A DNA stretch of 64,000 nt, taken from contig NZ_JAIVFQ010000027.1 in the NCBI RefSeq assembly GCF_020829495.1, forward strand, positions 18,203 to 82,202, written 5' to 3'. Under the pieces are notes generated by a model. That model was not told the origin of the DNA and searched no databases. It saw only the letters and a list, made by a program, of their open reading frames with translations. Of this stretch, positions 54,389 through 63,256 are shown one piece after another. Position 1 is the stretch's first letter, and every line of letters starts with the position of its first letter. The translations under genes were made by a program, and so were the position numbers. The DNA is from Nostoc favosum CHAB5714. GTDB lineage: Bacteria > Cyanobacteriota > Cyanobacteriia > Cyanobacteriales > Nostocaceae.

Positions 54389-54940
54389 GTGATCTCATTA
54401 GACTTAGAAATTAAATTACTGACATTAGAAAATCTCAGTGCTATTCTGGAACTCGATCAAGCCTGTTTTGGCGGACTTTGGACAATGGATGGCTACAAAC
54501 GAGAATTGGATAGTCCCAACAGCGATATACTCGGTTTATTTTCTCCCTCCTCCAGCACAAGTTTGCTAGGAATGGGTTGCTTTTGGTCAATTTTAGATGA
54601 AGCCCACATTACAATTTTGGCGGTTCATCCCCAATATCACCGTCAAGGAATGGGTGCGGCTTTACTATATTCACTCATTAAGACAGCTTGCGATCGCAAA
54701 ATGGAGCGAGCTACCCTCGAAGTCCGAGCTTCCAACTTGGCGGCAATATCTTTATATCAAAAATTTGGCTTTCAAACAGCTGGGCGGCGGCGGCGTTACT
54801 ACCAAGATAACGATGAGGATGCTTTAATCCTTTGGCTGCCAGATTTACAACACCGCAAATTTAAAGCAACTTTAGACCAGTGGTATTCCATTGTCAGCGA
54901 TCGCCTCGAAAAATCCTCTTGGCACTTGCTTTTTAAGTAA
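54389..54940 (+). CDS. rimI: Ribosomal-protein-alanine N-acetyltransferase family (RimI-like)
   Basis: A 183-residue GNAT enzyme: LEIKLLTLENLSAILELDQA, the acetyl-CoA loop VHPQYHRQGMGAALLYSLI, and the C-terminal ATLEVRASNLAAISLYQKFG followed by FQTAGRRRRYYQDNDEDALI. This is the RimI arrangement, acetylating protein N-termini. The start is GTG 54389, 92 bases from the divergent lysA start. The stop codon TAA overlaps the first base of an inverted-repeat element (54938). Confidence 0.85.
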   Translation: MISLDLEIKLLTLENLSAILELDQACFGGLWTMDGYKRELDSPNSDILGLFSPSSSTSLLGMGCFWSILDEAHITILAVHPQYHRQGMGAALLYSLIKTACDRKMERATLEVRASNLAAISLYQKFGFQTAGRRRRYYQDNDEDALILWLPDLQHRKFKATLDQWYSIVSDRLEKSSWHLLFK

Positions 54941-55067
54941 GTAGGTAGGGGAGAAAATTTATAACTATGTCATTGCGAACGGAGCAAAGCAAAGTGAAGC
55001 AATCGCAAGGGTTTTGAACGTTTTACATTTTTTTACATAGTTAGGTTTATTTGTGCCTACCTACTTA
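54938..55067. repeat. 130-bp inverted-repeat element touching the rimI stop codon
   Basis: Outer inverted ends TAAGTAGGTAGG (54938-54949) and CCTACCTACTTA (55056-55067) are perfect over 12 bp. An inner pair, TAACTATGT and ACATAGTTA, is perfect over 9 bp and sits the same distance (12 bp) inward on both sides. The interior carries a CATTGCGAACGGAG repeat. No target duplication was found. It may be an old MITE now serving as the rimI 3' end. Confidence 0.7.
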
Positions 55068-55486
55068 GTTGGGCATTATTAATTTTGAATTATTGGCGCT
55101 TGCGATCGGCTTCAGCAAAAAAATGTAACTTTGCCACACCTATTTTTATTCAAATATTTTATCTAAAAACTAAATTATATAAGCAAATTGCATATTAATT
55201 ATTTTTGCTTGATATTAAAAAATATATATGTTAAATATAAATGTTTGGGATTGAATCAAGAAACCCTTAATCTAAGCAGTGAACTGTTTGTAATAAATCC
55301 CAAAAAGGCTGGTGAACTAAAGCTCCTCAGTACACTAGCCAGATAAGAGTAGTCAATAGTTAACAATTAGCCCATCAACTAAAGTCATAGCTTCAGGATG
55401 TCTATAATCTGTTATACAGGCATCCAAAAGCTTTGCCTGTGCTAAAATCAGCATACCGGCACGACCGCAGATGATGGGATAAAGCC
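55068..55486. other. Upstream region of clpC
   Basis: About 420 bases, very AT-rich between 55130 and 55260. It must hold the clpC promoter and leader. GTCTATAATCTG near 55399 contains a fair -10-like TATAAT. No gene or strong hairpin is supported. Confidence 0.5.
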
Positions 55487-57955
55487 ATGTTTGAGCGCTT
55501 CACAGAAAAAGCCATTAAGGTAATCATGCTGGCCCAAGAAGAGGCCCGCCGTTTAGGTCACAACTTTGTCGGAACCGAGCAGATCCTCCTGGGTCTGATT
55601 GGCGAAGGCACTGGAGTGGCTGCCAAGGTGCTGAAATCAATGGGCGTCAATCTCAAAGATGCCCGAATTGAAGTTGAAAAAATTATCGGACGGGGATCAG
55701 GCTTTGTTGCCGTGGAAATTCCGTTTACGCCACGGGCAAAGCGAGTTTTAGAACTCTCCTTGGAAGAAGCACGCCAACTGGGGCATAACTACATTGGCAC
55801 CGAGCATCTGCTGTTGGGCCTAATCCGCGAAGGGGAAGGCGTCGCAGCCAGGGTGCTAGAAAACCTCGGTGTGGATCTATCCAAGGTAAGAACCCAAGTC
55901 ATCCGCATGTTGGGAGAAACTGCCGAAGTTTCACCAGGCGGTTCATCCGGGCGCACAAAAACCCCGACTCTGGATGAATTTGGCTCAAACCTGACCCAGA
56001 TGGCAATGGATAATAAGCTCGATCCAGTGGTGGGACGCGCTAAAGAAATTGAGCGGGTGATTCAGATTTTGGGTCGCCGAACTAAAAATAACCCAGTGCT
56101 GATTGGGGAACCAGGGGTTGGTAAAACTGCGATCGCTGAAGGTTTAGCTTCACGCATTGCCACCAAAGATGTCCCTGACATCCTCGAAGATAAACGCGTC
56201 GTCACGCTGGATATTGGTTTGCTCGTAGCAGGAACCAAGTACCGGGGTGAATTTGAAGAACGCTTGAAAAAAATCATGGATGAAATCCGCTCTGCGGGTA
56301 ATGTCATTCTCGTGATTGATGAGGTACACACCTTAATTGGTGCGGGTGCAGCAGAAGGTGCTATTGACGCAGCGAATATCCTCAAGCCAGCTTTGGCCAG
56401 GGGTGAGTTGCAGTGCATCGGTGCTACAACCCTAGATGAATACCGGAAGCACATCGAGCGAGATGCAGCGCTAGAGCGGCGTTTCCAACCAGTGATGGTT
56501 GGCGAACCGACAGTTGATGAAACAATTGAAATTTTATATGGTCTGCGCGAACGCTACGAGCAACACCACAAACTGAAAATCTCCGACGAAGCATTGGTAG
56601 CGGCGGCGAAATTGTCAGACCGTTACATTAGCGATCGCTATCTCCCAGATAAAGCCATCGACTTAGTTGATGAAGCTGGTTCTAGGGTGCGCCTGATTAA
56701 CTCCCAACTGCCACCCGCAGCCAAAGAGTTAGACAAAGAACTGCGTCAGATATTAAAAGAAAAAGATGACGCGGTGCGCTCTCAAGACTTTGACAAAGCT
56801 GGAGAATTGCGCGATCGCGAGATGGAAATCAAAGCCGAAATTCGGGCGATCGCTCAAAGCAAGACCAATGCAACTGGCACAGAAGGTGAAGAACCTGTAG
56901 TTACAGAAGAAGACATTGCCCACATTGTCGCTTCCTGGACTGGGGTACCGGTGAACAAACTCACCGAATCTGAATCTGAAAAGCTGCTGCACATGGAAGA
57001 CACCTTGCATCAGCGTTTAATTGGTCAAGACGAAGCTGTGAGAGCAGTTTCACGAGCAATTCGTCGCGCTCGTGTCGGTTTGAAAAATCCCAATCGACCC
57101 ATAGCTAGCTTTGTCTTCTCTGGGCCTACTGGTGTAGGTAAAACCGAGTTGGCAAAGTCCTTGGCTGCTTACTTCTTCGGTTCCGAAGAAGCGATGATCC
57201 GCTTAGATATGTCCGAATACATGGAGCGGCACACCGTCAGCAAACTGATTGGTTCCCCTCCAGGTTATGTTGGTTATAACGAAGGTGGTCAGCTGACCGA
57301 AGCCGTGCGGCGGCGTCCTTACACCGTGGTGTTGTTCGACGAAATCGAAAAAGCACACCCCGATGTATTCAACATGTTGCTGCAAATTTTGGAAGACGGA
57401 CGGTTAACTGATGCCAAAGGTCGCACGGTGGACTTCAAGAACACCTTGCTGATTTTAACTTCCAATATTGGTTCTAAGGTAATTGAAAAAGGCGGTAGCG
57501 GTATCGGCTTTGAATTCTCCGAAGATGCCAGCGAGTCAACTTACAACCGGATTCGCTCTTTGGTGAACGAAGAACTCAAGCAGTACTTCCGTCCAGAGTT
57601 CCTCAACCGACTCGATGAAATTATCGTCTTCCGTCAGTTGAGCAAGCCTGAAGTGACCCAAATCGCCGAAATTATGCTCAAGGAAGTATTTGGTCGTCTA
57701 ACTGAAAAGGGTATTACCTTAGAGGTCACAGACCGCTTCAAGGATCGGTTGATCACTGAAGGTTACAGTCCCAGCTACGGCGCAAGGCCATTACGTCGGG
57801 CAATTATGCGCCTGTTAGAAGATAGCCTAGCAGAAGAAATTCTGTCTGGTCGCATTAAGGATGGCGATACAGCCCTTGTTGATGTGGATGAAAATGGCGT
57901 TGTGCAAGTTAGTTCTCAACAGCGCCGGGAATTGTTACCCCAAGGTGTTGAGTAA
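55487..57955 (+). CDS. clpC: ATP-dependent Clp protease ATPase subunit ClpC
   Basis: A Hsp100 unfoldase feeding ClpP/ClpR proteases. The 822-residue protein has two Clp N repeats (residues 1-150: [52 protein letters not shown]), a first AAA+ module (Walker [15 protein letters not shown], Walker [14 protein letters not shown]), a UVR/M domain (around residues 425-460), a second AAA+ module ([34 protein letters not shown]) and a ClpP-docking [13 protein letters not shown] loop. It is full length and essential in cyanobacteria. A terminator follows at 58002. Confidence 0.97.
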   Translation: MFERFTEKAIKVIMLAQEEARRLGHNFVGTEQILLGLIGEGTGVAAKVLKSMGVNLKDARIEVEKIIGRGSGFVAVEIPFTPRAKRVLELSLEEARQLGHNYIGTEHLLLGLIREGEGVAARVLENLGVDLSKVRTQVIRMLGETAEVSPGGSSGRTKTPTLDEFGSNLTQMAMDNKLDPVVGRAKEIERVIQILGRRTKNNPVLIGEPGVGKTAIAEGLASRIATKDVPDILEDKRVVTLDIGLLVAGTKYRGEFEERLKKIMDEIRSAGNVILVIDEVHTLIGAGAAEGAIDAANILKPALARGELQCIGATTLDEYRKHIERDAALERRFQPVMVGEPTVDETIEILYGLRERYEQHHKLKISDEALVAAAKLSDRYISDRYLPDKAIDLVDEAGSRVRLINSQLPPAAKELDKELRQILKEKDDAVRSQDFDKAGELRDREMEIKAEIRAIAQSKTNATGTEGEEPVVTEEDIAHIVASWTGVPVNKLTESESEKLLHMEDTLHQRLIGQDEAVRAVSRAIRRARVGLKNPNRPIASFVFSGPTGVGKTELAKSLAAYFFGSEEAMIRLDMSEYMERHTVSKLIGSPPGYVGYNEGGQLTEAVRRRPYTVVLFDEIEKAHPDVFNMLLQILEDGRLTDAKGRTVDFKNTLLILTSNIGSKVIEKGGSGIGFEFSEDASESTYNRIRSLVNEELKQYFRPEFLNRLDEIIVFRQLSKPEVTQIAEIMLKEVFGRLTEKGITLEVTDRFKDRLITEGYSPSYGARPLRRAIMRLLEDSLAEEILSGRIKDGDTALVDVDENGVVQVSSQQRRELLPQGVE

Positions 57956-58001
57956 GATTTAGGGTTTGGGATTTTAAGTCTCAAATAGAAAATTAAAAAA
58001 G

Positions 58002-58034
58002 GGTAGAGTGTTTATTGCTCTACCGTTTTTTTTT
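58002..58034 (+). terminator. Rho-independent terminator of clpC
   Basis: GGTAGAG (58002-58008), a nine-base loop, and CTCTACC (58018-58024) are followed by G and a run of nine T. It lies 47 bases after the clpC stop. Confidence 0.93.
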
Positions 58035-58182
58035 GTAAAAATATCTAGAGTTAACATTCTTGATTTTTCTATTAAAGGAATGTGAAAAATTAAATATAAA
58101 AATGTATTCTGACGGGGTTGTGACTCTACCCAAATGCAAGTGCTATGCTGTGAATATTTGACATAGCTTAAATGCTAAAACT

Positions 58183-58392
58183 ATGAAAACTTTCACTGCA
58201 ATTGTTGAGCGAGATTCTGATACAAAGCTTTATGTTGGCTATGTTCCCGGATTTCCTGGAGCACACTCCCAGGCAGAAACATTGGATGAATTACAAGAGA
58301 ATCTGCGTGAAGTAATTGAGATGCTTCTGGAGGATGAAAATTTAGCATTCGATACAGAGTTTGTTGGTACACAACAAATTGTAATCCAGTAA
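58183..58392 (+). CDS. hicB: HicB-type antitoxin
   Basis: A 69-residue HicB-family antitoxin with a partial RNase H-like fold: FTAIVERDSDTKLYVGYVPG, FPGAHSQAETLDELQENLRE, VIEMLLEDENL. It lacks a C-terminal DNA-binding domain, as in short HicB proteins. hicA begins three bases after the stop. The antitoxin-first order is opposite to E. coli hicAB but common in cyanobacteria. Confidence 0.9.
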   Translation: MKTFTAIVERDSDTKLYVGYVPGFPGAHSQAETLDELQENLREVIEMLLEDENLAFDTEFVGTQQIVIQ

Positions 58393-58395
58393 ATT

Positions 58396-58614
58396 ATGAG
58401 CAAGATCCCGATTTTGAAACCACAAGAGGTTATTCGGATACTAGAAAACCTTGGGTTTGTAGAGGTGCGTCAGAAAGGTTCGCATAAGCAGTTTCGCCAC
58501 GAAGATGGTCGAGGAACAACCGTACCTTTTCATAAGGGACGTGATATCTCACCTAAATTGCTACGACAAATTGCAACTGACATTGGTTTGACTGTTGAGG
58601 AAATGTTAAGTTAG
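58396..58614 (+). CDS. hicA: HicA-type toxin (mRNA interferase)
   Basis: A 72-residue HicA toxin with a double-stranded-RNA-binding-like fold: ILKPQEVIRILENLGFVEV, the catalytic-His segment RQKGSHKQFRHEDGR, TVPFHKGRDISPKLLRQIAT and the end DIGLTVEEMLS. The conserved His in GSHKQF is present, so it should be active. It is co-transcribed with hicB. Confidence 0.92.
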   Translation: MSKIPILKPQEVIRILENLGFVEVRQKGSHKQFRHEDGRGTTVPFHKGRDISPKLLRQIATDIGLTVEEMLS

Positions 58615-58775
58615 CAGTGAAACTAATACTTACTTTTAACAGATAGCCGAAACTTCTGGTGCTGAGTCTAGCGACATTATGAAAATGTTCTTTGTTTTTA
58701 TCCTTAGCTCAACTGGATTGCAGTATAGCTTGGTAGTAGAATCATTTTACGCGCCATGAACCAAGGAGCAAGAAC

Positions 58776-58829
58776 GTGCAAGCCATACTTTTAAGCCGCG
58801 AAGAAGTTGGACGACGCATGTTAGATTGA
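58776..58829 (+). pseudogene. 5' remnant related to the gene at 62987
   Basis: From GTG 58776 the frame reads QAILLSREEVGRRMLD and stops at 58827. The DNA CATACTTTTAAGCCGCGAAG is shared with the start of the gene at 62987 (QSILLSREEVARRAKEL), and the upstream bases (ATAGCTTGGTAGTA versus ATAGCTTGATAGTA) match too. It is a truncated second copy lying just after hicBA. Confidence 0.72.
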
Positions 58830-58926
58830 TCGGATAATCTATTATGCAACACCTCCTTTCAACTGCTCTGCCACCAAAAACCTCGATTATTTCCTTACAG
58901 ATCATCTCGAAGTACAAGCCCAGTCC

Positions 58927-59154
58927 TTAAAACGCAATATCCGAAGCAATTTGCTTCCAGCGAGTAGCCAAATCCTCCGCAGTAGAAATCTCAACAGCGG
59001 CGAGGTTTAATGGATAATCTACGTTGTTTCGCTCGACGCAGCGCAGGGCTGTGAATTGCCCGTTGCTTGCCCTTAATATAAATCCAGACTCTCGGCATTC
59101 TGGAGAAGCGAGATATAACACTCCAGGGGCTACTTGATCGTCAAGTCGAATCAC
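58927..59154 (-). pseudogene. C-terminal fragment of a short-chain dehydrogenase
   Basis: A 75-codon frame (start GTG 59154, CAGGAG upstream) reading DQVAPGVLYLASPECRESGF, ILRASNGQFTALRC and VERNNVDYPLNLAAVEISTA. The VAPGVLYLASPE stretch matches the C-terminal part of SDR proteins of the multifunctional-enzyme-2 type, after the catalytic region. The Rossmann fold and YxxxK are absent and the upstream DNA shows no SDR body, so it is a remnant, although it could still be translated. Confidence 0.55.
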
Positions 59155-59365
59155 TTAACTTTCTCCTGACTTAAATTCTGAACTTTAGTGGGCGTATGCA
59201 CCGTCTAATGACTAGCTCAGAACTTAGCTACCCAACGTTCCCGTTCACCCGCCGCAGATAACTTCTCGGACTTAACCGATTACCCAAACGGTCGGGTGCA
59301 AGCGGGTTGTTGTGCGGCTGGCAACGATGACACGCCAGAATTAGGAATCAGCGCACTCTATAATG

Positions 59366-59467
59366 CAATACAGTTCAGTTAAGCTTTTTTTCTCCCCCTG
59401 CTTCCTCTGCCTCCCCTGCTCCCCCTGCCTGCCTTAACAGATAAATTTGCTTAACTGAACCGTATTG
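59366..59467. mobile_element. 102-bp MITE with 10-bp target duplication (copy 2)
   Basis: Ends CAATACAGTTCAGTTAAGC (59366-59384) and GCTTAACTGAACCGTATTG (59449-59467), inverted with one mismatch in 19. CTCTATAATG is directly duplicated at 59356-59365 and 59468-59477, abutting both ends. The interior is a pyrimidine-rich CTCCCCCTGCTTCC tract, different from copy 1 (31716-31830), so only the ends are conserved. Confidence 0.9.
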
Positions 59468-59507
59468 CTCTATAATGTATGGTTGAACCAGAACTATGAG
59501 TGCTATG

Positions 59508-60047
59508 TTATTTTTTTACCATCCGACAGTATTGCTGATCAACTGGGCAGCACTCGCTGGGGCACACTTCCTCCTCGCACAAACGACAAATTGCAAACGC
59601 CCGTAACTCATTAGTTGTCATTGCAGTAAGCATCTTCTCCAAAAGCTGAGTTAATTGCTCATATTCATCGGGTGTCAGAGAAGTTACTGCAAACTGTAAC
59701 TGCTGTCGCCGCTCAGTTAAAATTGTCTGTCGTCGTTCGTGACCTGCATCAGTGAGAAACAATGCCAGCGTTCTCCCATCTGAACCTGCTCTGCGCTCAA
59801 CCAATCCTTGTGTCTCTAAACGGTCGATCAGACGAACTGTTCCAGGGTGAGAGAGATTCAAAACTTGGCGTAGTGTATTAATGGAAAGTCCGGGTTCTGC
59901 GCCCAGCGTGACAAGAGCAGCAGGAGTCTCACCGCCATGTCCAACACTCGCTTCGACAACAGCATTTAACCCATCAACCACACTTAAAGCCAGCGCACCC
60001 AGAAGATTCAGAGTTCGTTCTTCAGTCATAGCAATATAATCACTCAA
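59508..60047 (-). CDS. MarR family transcriptional regulator with cysteine-rich tail
   Basis: A 179-residue winged-helix regulator: helix-turn-helix around GLSINTLRQVLNLSHPGTVR and LIDRLETQGLVERRAGSDGR, wing TLALFLTDAGHERRQ. Residues 155-175 form an unusual Cys cluster (CRLCEEEVCPSECCPVDQQYC, seven Cys), suggesting redox or metal sensing; this is an inference. The start overlaps the end of the upstream NTF2-like gene by eight bases, so the two form an operon. It may repress its own operon. Confidence 0.85.
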   Translation of the reverse strand: MSDYIAMTEERTLNLLGALALSVVDGLNAVVEASVGHGGETPAALVTLGAEPGLSINTLRQVLNLSHPGTVRLIDRLETQGLVERRAGSDGRTLALFLTDAGHERRQTILTERRQQLQFAVTSLTPDEYEQLTQLLEKMLTAMTTNELRAFAICRLCEEEVCPSECCPVDQQYCRMVKK

Positions 60048-60453
60048 CTCTGCTTGGATTAATTACCGTTGACGGATGCTCGTGAACAATGAGCCACTGA
60101 TTGTTCCGCTTTTCCCAAACATCTGTATGTCTGGCATTCACCTCAAATTCATTGCCATCCTCAAAAGTGTACGCCATCCGAGATGTAAAGGCAGTGACAG
60201 CAACCCGACCTTCCGCCAGCAACTTGATCTGTAAGTCCTGATTTGGAGACACGCTGAGCTGCGATAGTCCTGGGTAAATGGATCGCATTTCTGCAAACCC
60301 GGCAAACCCCTCAAGCGGGGGCAGAGAATCGTAGATGACAACATCTGAATCCATTGCGTAGAACGTTGCAAGACGCTCGAAGTTGGGATGACCGCTATCA
60401 GTCGTCCACGCCTCGCAATACTCCTGAATGCGGTTTTGCCATTCAATATTCAT
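60040..60453 (-). CDS. NTF2-like (SnoaL/DUF4440-type) protein
   Basis: A 137-residue small alpha-beta cone protein: WQNRIQEYCEAWTTDSGHPN, FERLATFYAMDSDVVIYDSL, the central VAVTAFTSRMAYTFEDGNEF and the final RHTDVWEKRNNQWLIVHEHP. This is the pattern of calcium/calmodulin-kinase-association-like or SnoaL-like NTF2 folds. It is the first gene of a two-gene operon with the MarR regulator. It could bind or convert a small molecule; no catalytic role can be read. AGGAGG lies about nine bases upstream of ATG 60453. Confidence 0.75.
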   Translation of the reverse strand: MNIEWQNRIQEYCEAWTTDSGHPNFERLATFYAMDSDVVIYDSLPPLEGFAGFAEMRSIYPGLSQLSVSPNQDLQIKLLAEGRVAVTAFTSRMAYTFEDGNEFEVNARHTDVWEKRNNQWLIVHEHPSTVINPSRVE

Positions 60454-60633
60454 GTGTCCTCCTAGAAATGTTAGAGACTAGTTCAAAAATAATGTATGCA
60501 TTATACATATTTATTGTACAGATGTAAAGGAGAAGCTTTAATCCACGTCTAGGTCAGCTACTCCAATTTCATCTCATCAGTAGACTCAAAACTACGCTTT
60601 GACCAACCAAAACGAAGCGGCACAACTATTACC

Positions 60634-61500
60634 TTACTGTTCCTTATCTGGATAATCCGTACTTACAGTAACCTGCTGCCAAGCATCCAAATCCGTTTTG
60701 ACCCCTGACAGTTTTTCCTGAATCAGGCTTATGGCATCGGTGCCTAATGCCAGTCGCATCGGTGGATGAGGACTTTCCACAGCTTGAATGATGGCTTGCG
60801 CCGCTGATCGTGGATTACCAGGTTGCTTACCATCCATCTGTTTGAACCACTGCAATGAAGCACCGCTCACGGTCGCATAGGCATCAATGGAAAGTTCTGC
60901 TGCTGCCAGAGAGCGTCCGTTAAAATCTGTGCGAAATGCCCCAGGTTCAATTAAAGTAACTTTAACTCCAAAGGATTCAACCTCCTTAGCCAGGGCTTCA
61001 GACGTACCTTCCAGGGCAAATTTAGCGCCACAGTAGAGGCTGCTTCCACCAAATCCCACTAATCCTGCTGTGGATGACATATTCACAATGTGACCGCTGC
61101 CTTGCTGACGCATCACAGGCAAGACCGTTCGCATCAGACGGAGTGCCCCAAAGAAGTTGGTTTCAAAAAATTGGTGAATATCAACATCACTGACTTCTTC
61201 GAGTGCGGCAATGAGTCCATGACCCGCATTGTTGACCAGTACATCAATTCGACCAAAGGTGGCGATCGCGGTATCAACTGCTGCTTGTATGTGTTGGGGC
61301 AGTGTTACATCCAAACGTACAGCCTTTGCGGTTTCTGGATAGTGTTCAATCAAAGCGCGAAGTTGCTCTGGTTGGCGAGCAGTAGCAAGCAGGGAGTCGC
61401 CCTTCTTCAACACAGCTTCTGCTAGGGCCCGTCCGAACCCTGTTGAACATCCTGTAATCAACCAAACTTTAGGAGCGACACGATTTTTGTCTGAGTTCAT
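60634..61500 (-). CDS. SDR family oxidoreductase
   Basis: A 288-residue classical short-chain dehydrogenase: cofactor loop VWLITGCSTGFGRALAEAV, NNAG motif VLVNNAGHGLIAAL, catalytic Ser in VNMSSTAGLVGFGG and YxxxK in SSLYCGAKFALEG. The C-terminal part fits the NADP-dependent cP2/3-oxoacyl-type family. ATG 61500 follows GGAGAAAAC at suitable spacing; the longer frame to 61572 lacks this. A LysR gene is divergent from it (146-base spacer), a classical regulator-target pairing. Substrate unknown. Confidence 0.88.
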   Translation of the reverse strand: MNSDKNRVAPKVWLITGCSTGFGRALAEAVLKKGDSLLATARQPEQLRALIEHYPETAKAVRLDVTLPQHIQAAVDTAIATFGRIDVLVNNAGHGLIAALEEVSDVDIHQFFETNFFGALRLMRTVLPVMRQQGSGHIVNMSSTAGLVGFGGSSLYCGAKFALEGTSEALAKEVESFGVKVTLIEPGAFRTDFNGRSLAAAELSIDAYATVSGASLQWFKQMDGKQPGNPRSAAQAIIQAVESPHPPMRLALGTDAISLIQEKLSGVKTDLDAWQQVTVSTDYPDKEQ

Positions 61501-61645
61501 TTGTTTTCTCCAATACAAAAACGATGAGATGCGAGGATCGGCGCAACTGCAATTCTGTAACTTACTTTCCACATTAAGCAGCCTGAATAAATATGTCCAA
61601 TATGATTTTTGTCTTAGACTAAGACTTAAAACGTATTAATTGGCA

Positions 61646-62563
61646 ATGGAACTTCGACACTTGCGTTACTTCGTGACTGTAGCTGAGGAACTTCATTTTG
61701 GTCGCGCCGCGCAACGACTACAAATCGCTCAACCGCCACTCAGTCAACAAATCCGTCAACTCGAACAAGAACTCGGTGTCGAGTTGCTGTATCGGACAAA
61801 GCGAACAGTCCGACTTACTGAAGCTGGACTTGCCTTCTTACAGCAGGCACGACAAATTCTCGTGCAATCTGAGCAAGCGATTGAGGTCGCTCAACGTGCA
61901 AGTCGAGGTGAAGTGGGTTGTTTAGCGATTGGATTTGTTGGATCTGCCACGTGTAGCCTGCTGCCTGCTGCCGTGCGGTCATTTCGCCGTCAGTTTCCTG
62001 ATGTTCGTTTGATGCTGCATGAAATGACCACGAGCGAGCAAATTGAAGCACTGCATGACGATCGCATTCAGCTTGGCTTTATTTGTCCGCCCATCAACGA
62101 TGACGAACTCAGCGTGGAAACGGTTTTACAAGAATCGTTCGTCGCTGTATTGCCAGAAGCACACCCGCTTGCGACTCAAACACAACTGTCATTAGCATCA
62201 CTCGCCGAGGAGTCCTTCATTTTATCTCCACGTCATCTAGGAAGCGGCTTTTACGACCAGATTATCCGTTTGTGTCAACAAGCAGGATTTATTCCCCAAG
62301 TAACTCAGGAAGCAATTCAGATGCAAACCATTGTCAGCTTAGTGGCAGCAGAATTAGGAGTTGCGCTTGTCCCAGCTTCACTCCAGAATTTGCAACGAGC
62401 AGGGGTCGTCTACAAACCGCTCGAAGACCAAACGCTCTATGTCAAGTTGGCAGTTGTTTGGCGAAGTGCAAACACCTCGCCCGTGCTACACCAATTTCTA
62501 GCGCAATCAAGAGCCGTTACACGATTTAGTGCAGCGTTTAAGTCGCTGCAAGCAGTTGAGTAA
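61646..62563 (+). CDS. LysR family transcriptional regulator
   Basis: A 305-residue LysR regulator: N-terminal winged helix MELRHLRYFVTVAEELHFGR, AAQRLQIAQPPLSQQIRQLE, QELGVELLYRTKRTVRLTEA, then a two-lobed effector domain (LAIGFVGSATCSLLPAAVR, VSLVAAELGVALVPASLQ). It resembles the BenM/CatM-type branch. Divergent to the SDR gene; the shared spacer 61501-61645 should hold its operator, with a T-N11-A candidate near ATATGATTTTTGTCTTAGAC (about 61599-61618). ATG 61646 is preferred over TTG 61640. Confidence 0.9.
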   Translation: MELRHLRYFVTVAEELHFGRAAQRLQIAQPPLSQQIRQLEQELGVELLYRTKRTVRLTEAGLAFLQQARQILVQSEQAIEVAQRASRGEVGCLAIGFVGSATCSLLPAAVRSFRRQFPDVRLMLHEMTTSEQIEALHDDRIQLGFICPPINDDELSVETVLQESFVAVLPEAHPLATQTQLSLASLAEESFILSPRHLGSGFYDQIIRLCQQAGFIPQVTQEAIQMQTIVSLVAAELGVALVPASLQNLQRAGVVYKPLEDQTLYVKLAVVWRSANTSPVLHQFLAQSRAVTRFSAAFKSLQAVE

Positions 62564-62577
62564 GAGTCAGGCAGAAA

Positions 62578-62832
62578 ATGGATAACAGTTTACAGATTGA
62601 CAACGTTCAAAGCTTTGTCAAAGCAATTGGCGATAACAATAACCTTTGGAGATTACTGCATAAAAAAGAAGTCAGTCGCCTTAAAGAAGAAGTTAAATAT
62701 AAATATCAAAATTTCGCGCAATTTTTCCAGCCTTCGCAAAAACTCGATATATTTACCAATTACCGTTCAGCTACTTCAATTGTCGATATTGGTAATACAT
62801 TGATGCATGGATTGGGTAGATCGCAAAGTTGA
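62578..62832 (+). CDS. Hypothetical protein, 84 residues
   Basis: A small frame starting ATG 62578, 14 bases after the LysR stop. It reads NSLQIDNVQSFVKAIGDNNN, LWRLLHKKEVSRLKEEVKY, FAQFFQPSQKLDIFTNYRSA and ends MHGLGRSQS. Composition looks protein-like and charged; codon use is more AT-rich than in the LysR gene. No family is recognised and no ribosome-binding site is clear, so it may be a remnant. Confidence 0.4.
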   Translation: MDNSLQIDNVQSFVKAIGDNNNLWRLLHKKEVSRLKEEVKYKYQNFAQFFQPSQKLDIFTNYRSATSIVDIGNTLMHGLGRSQS

Positions 62833-62986
62833 ACTAGTCAAAGGAAAAATTGTCGAAAGGGTAAGCTGTGCTACCCTAGCTTATAGTTTAATATCTGTTA
62901 AATTTCTGAAATATTGCTAACTAAAACCCATTGCATTATAGCTTGATAGTATAATTAGTACACAGTAGTAACAAAAGAACAAAATC

Positions 62987-63256
62987 ATGCAAAGCATACT
63001 TTTAAGCCGCGAAGAAGTTGCACGACGTGCGAAAGAACTATATGAAAACAGCATTCGTCAACAAGTGGAACGAGAAGAAAACATCGGTAAAATGGTGATT
63101 ATTAATATAGAAACAGGTGAATACGCAGTTGACAAAACTGGCTTAGAATCGGCACATCTATTACGTAAAAATCATCCATTTGCTCGACTATATGGTATTC
63201 GTATTGGTTATAAAGTTGCTGTTTCCTTCTGTGGTTTTCTGGAGCGTGATTTATAG
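62987..63256 (+). CDS. Small protein upstream of a retropepsin-like protease
   Basis: An 89-residue protein: MQSILLSREEVARRAKELYE, NSIRQQVEREENIGKMVIIN, ETGEYAVDKTGLESAHLL and RLYGIRIGYKVAVSFCGFLE. It has a helical, charged front and a beta-rich back and belongs to a small family common in cyanobacteria, always unannotated as far as I can tell. Its stop overlaps the next gene start by one base (TAGTG at 63254-63258). A truncated second copy lies at 58776. It could be a chaperone, inhibitor or antitoxin-like partner of the protease. Confidence 0.72.
   Translation: MQSILLSREEVARRAKELYENSIRQQVEREENIGKMVIINIETGEYAVDKTGLESAHLLRKNHPFARLYGIRIGYKVAVSFCGFLERDL

Noticed and set aside
54935..55070. AAGT/AGTT next to the 54938 element as a target duplication
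   Set aside because: The flanks do not match directly once the inverted ends are fixed.
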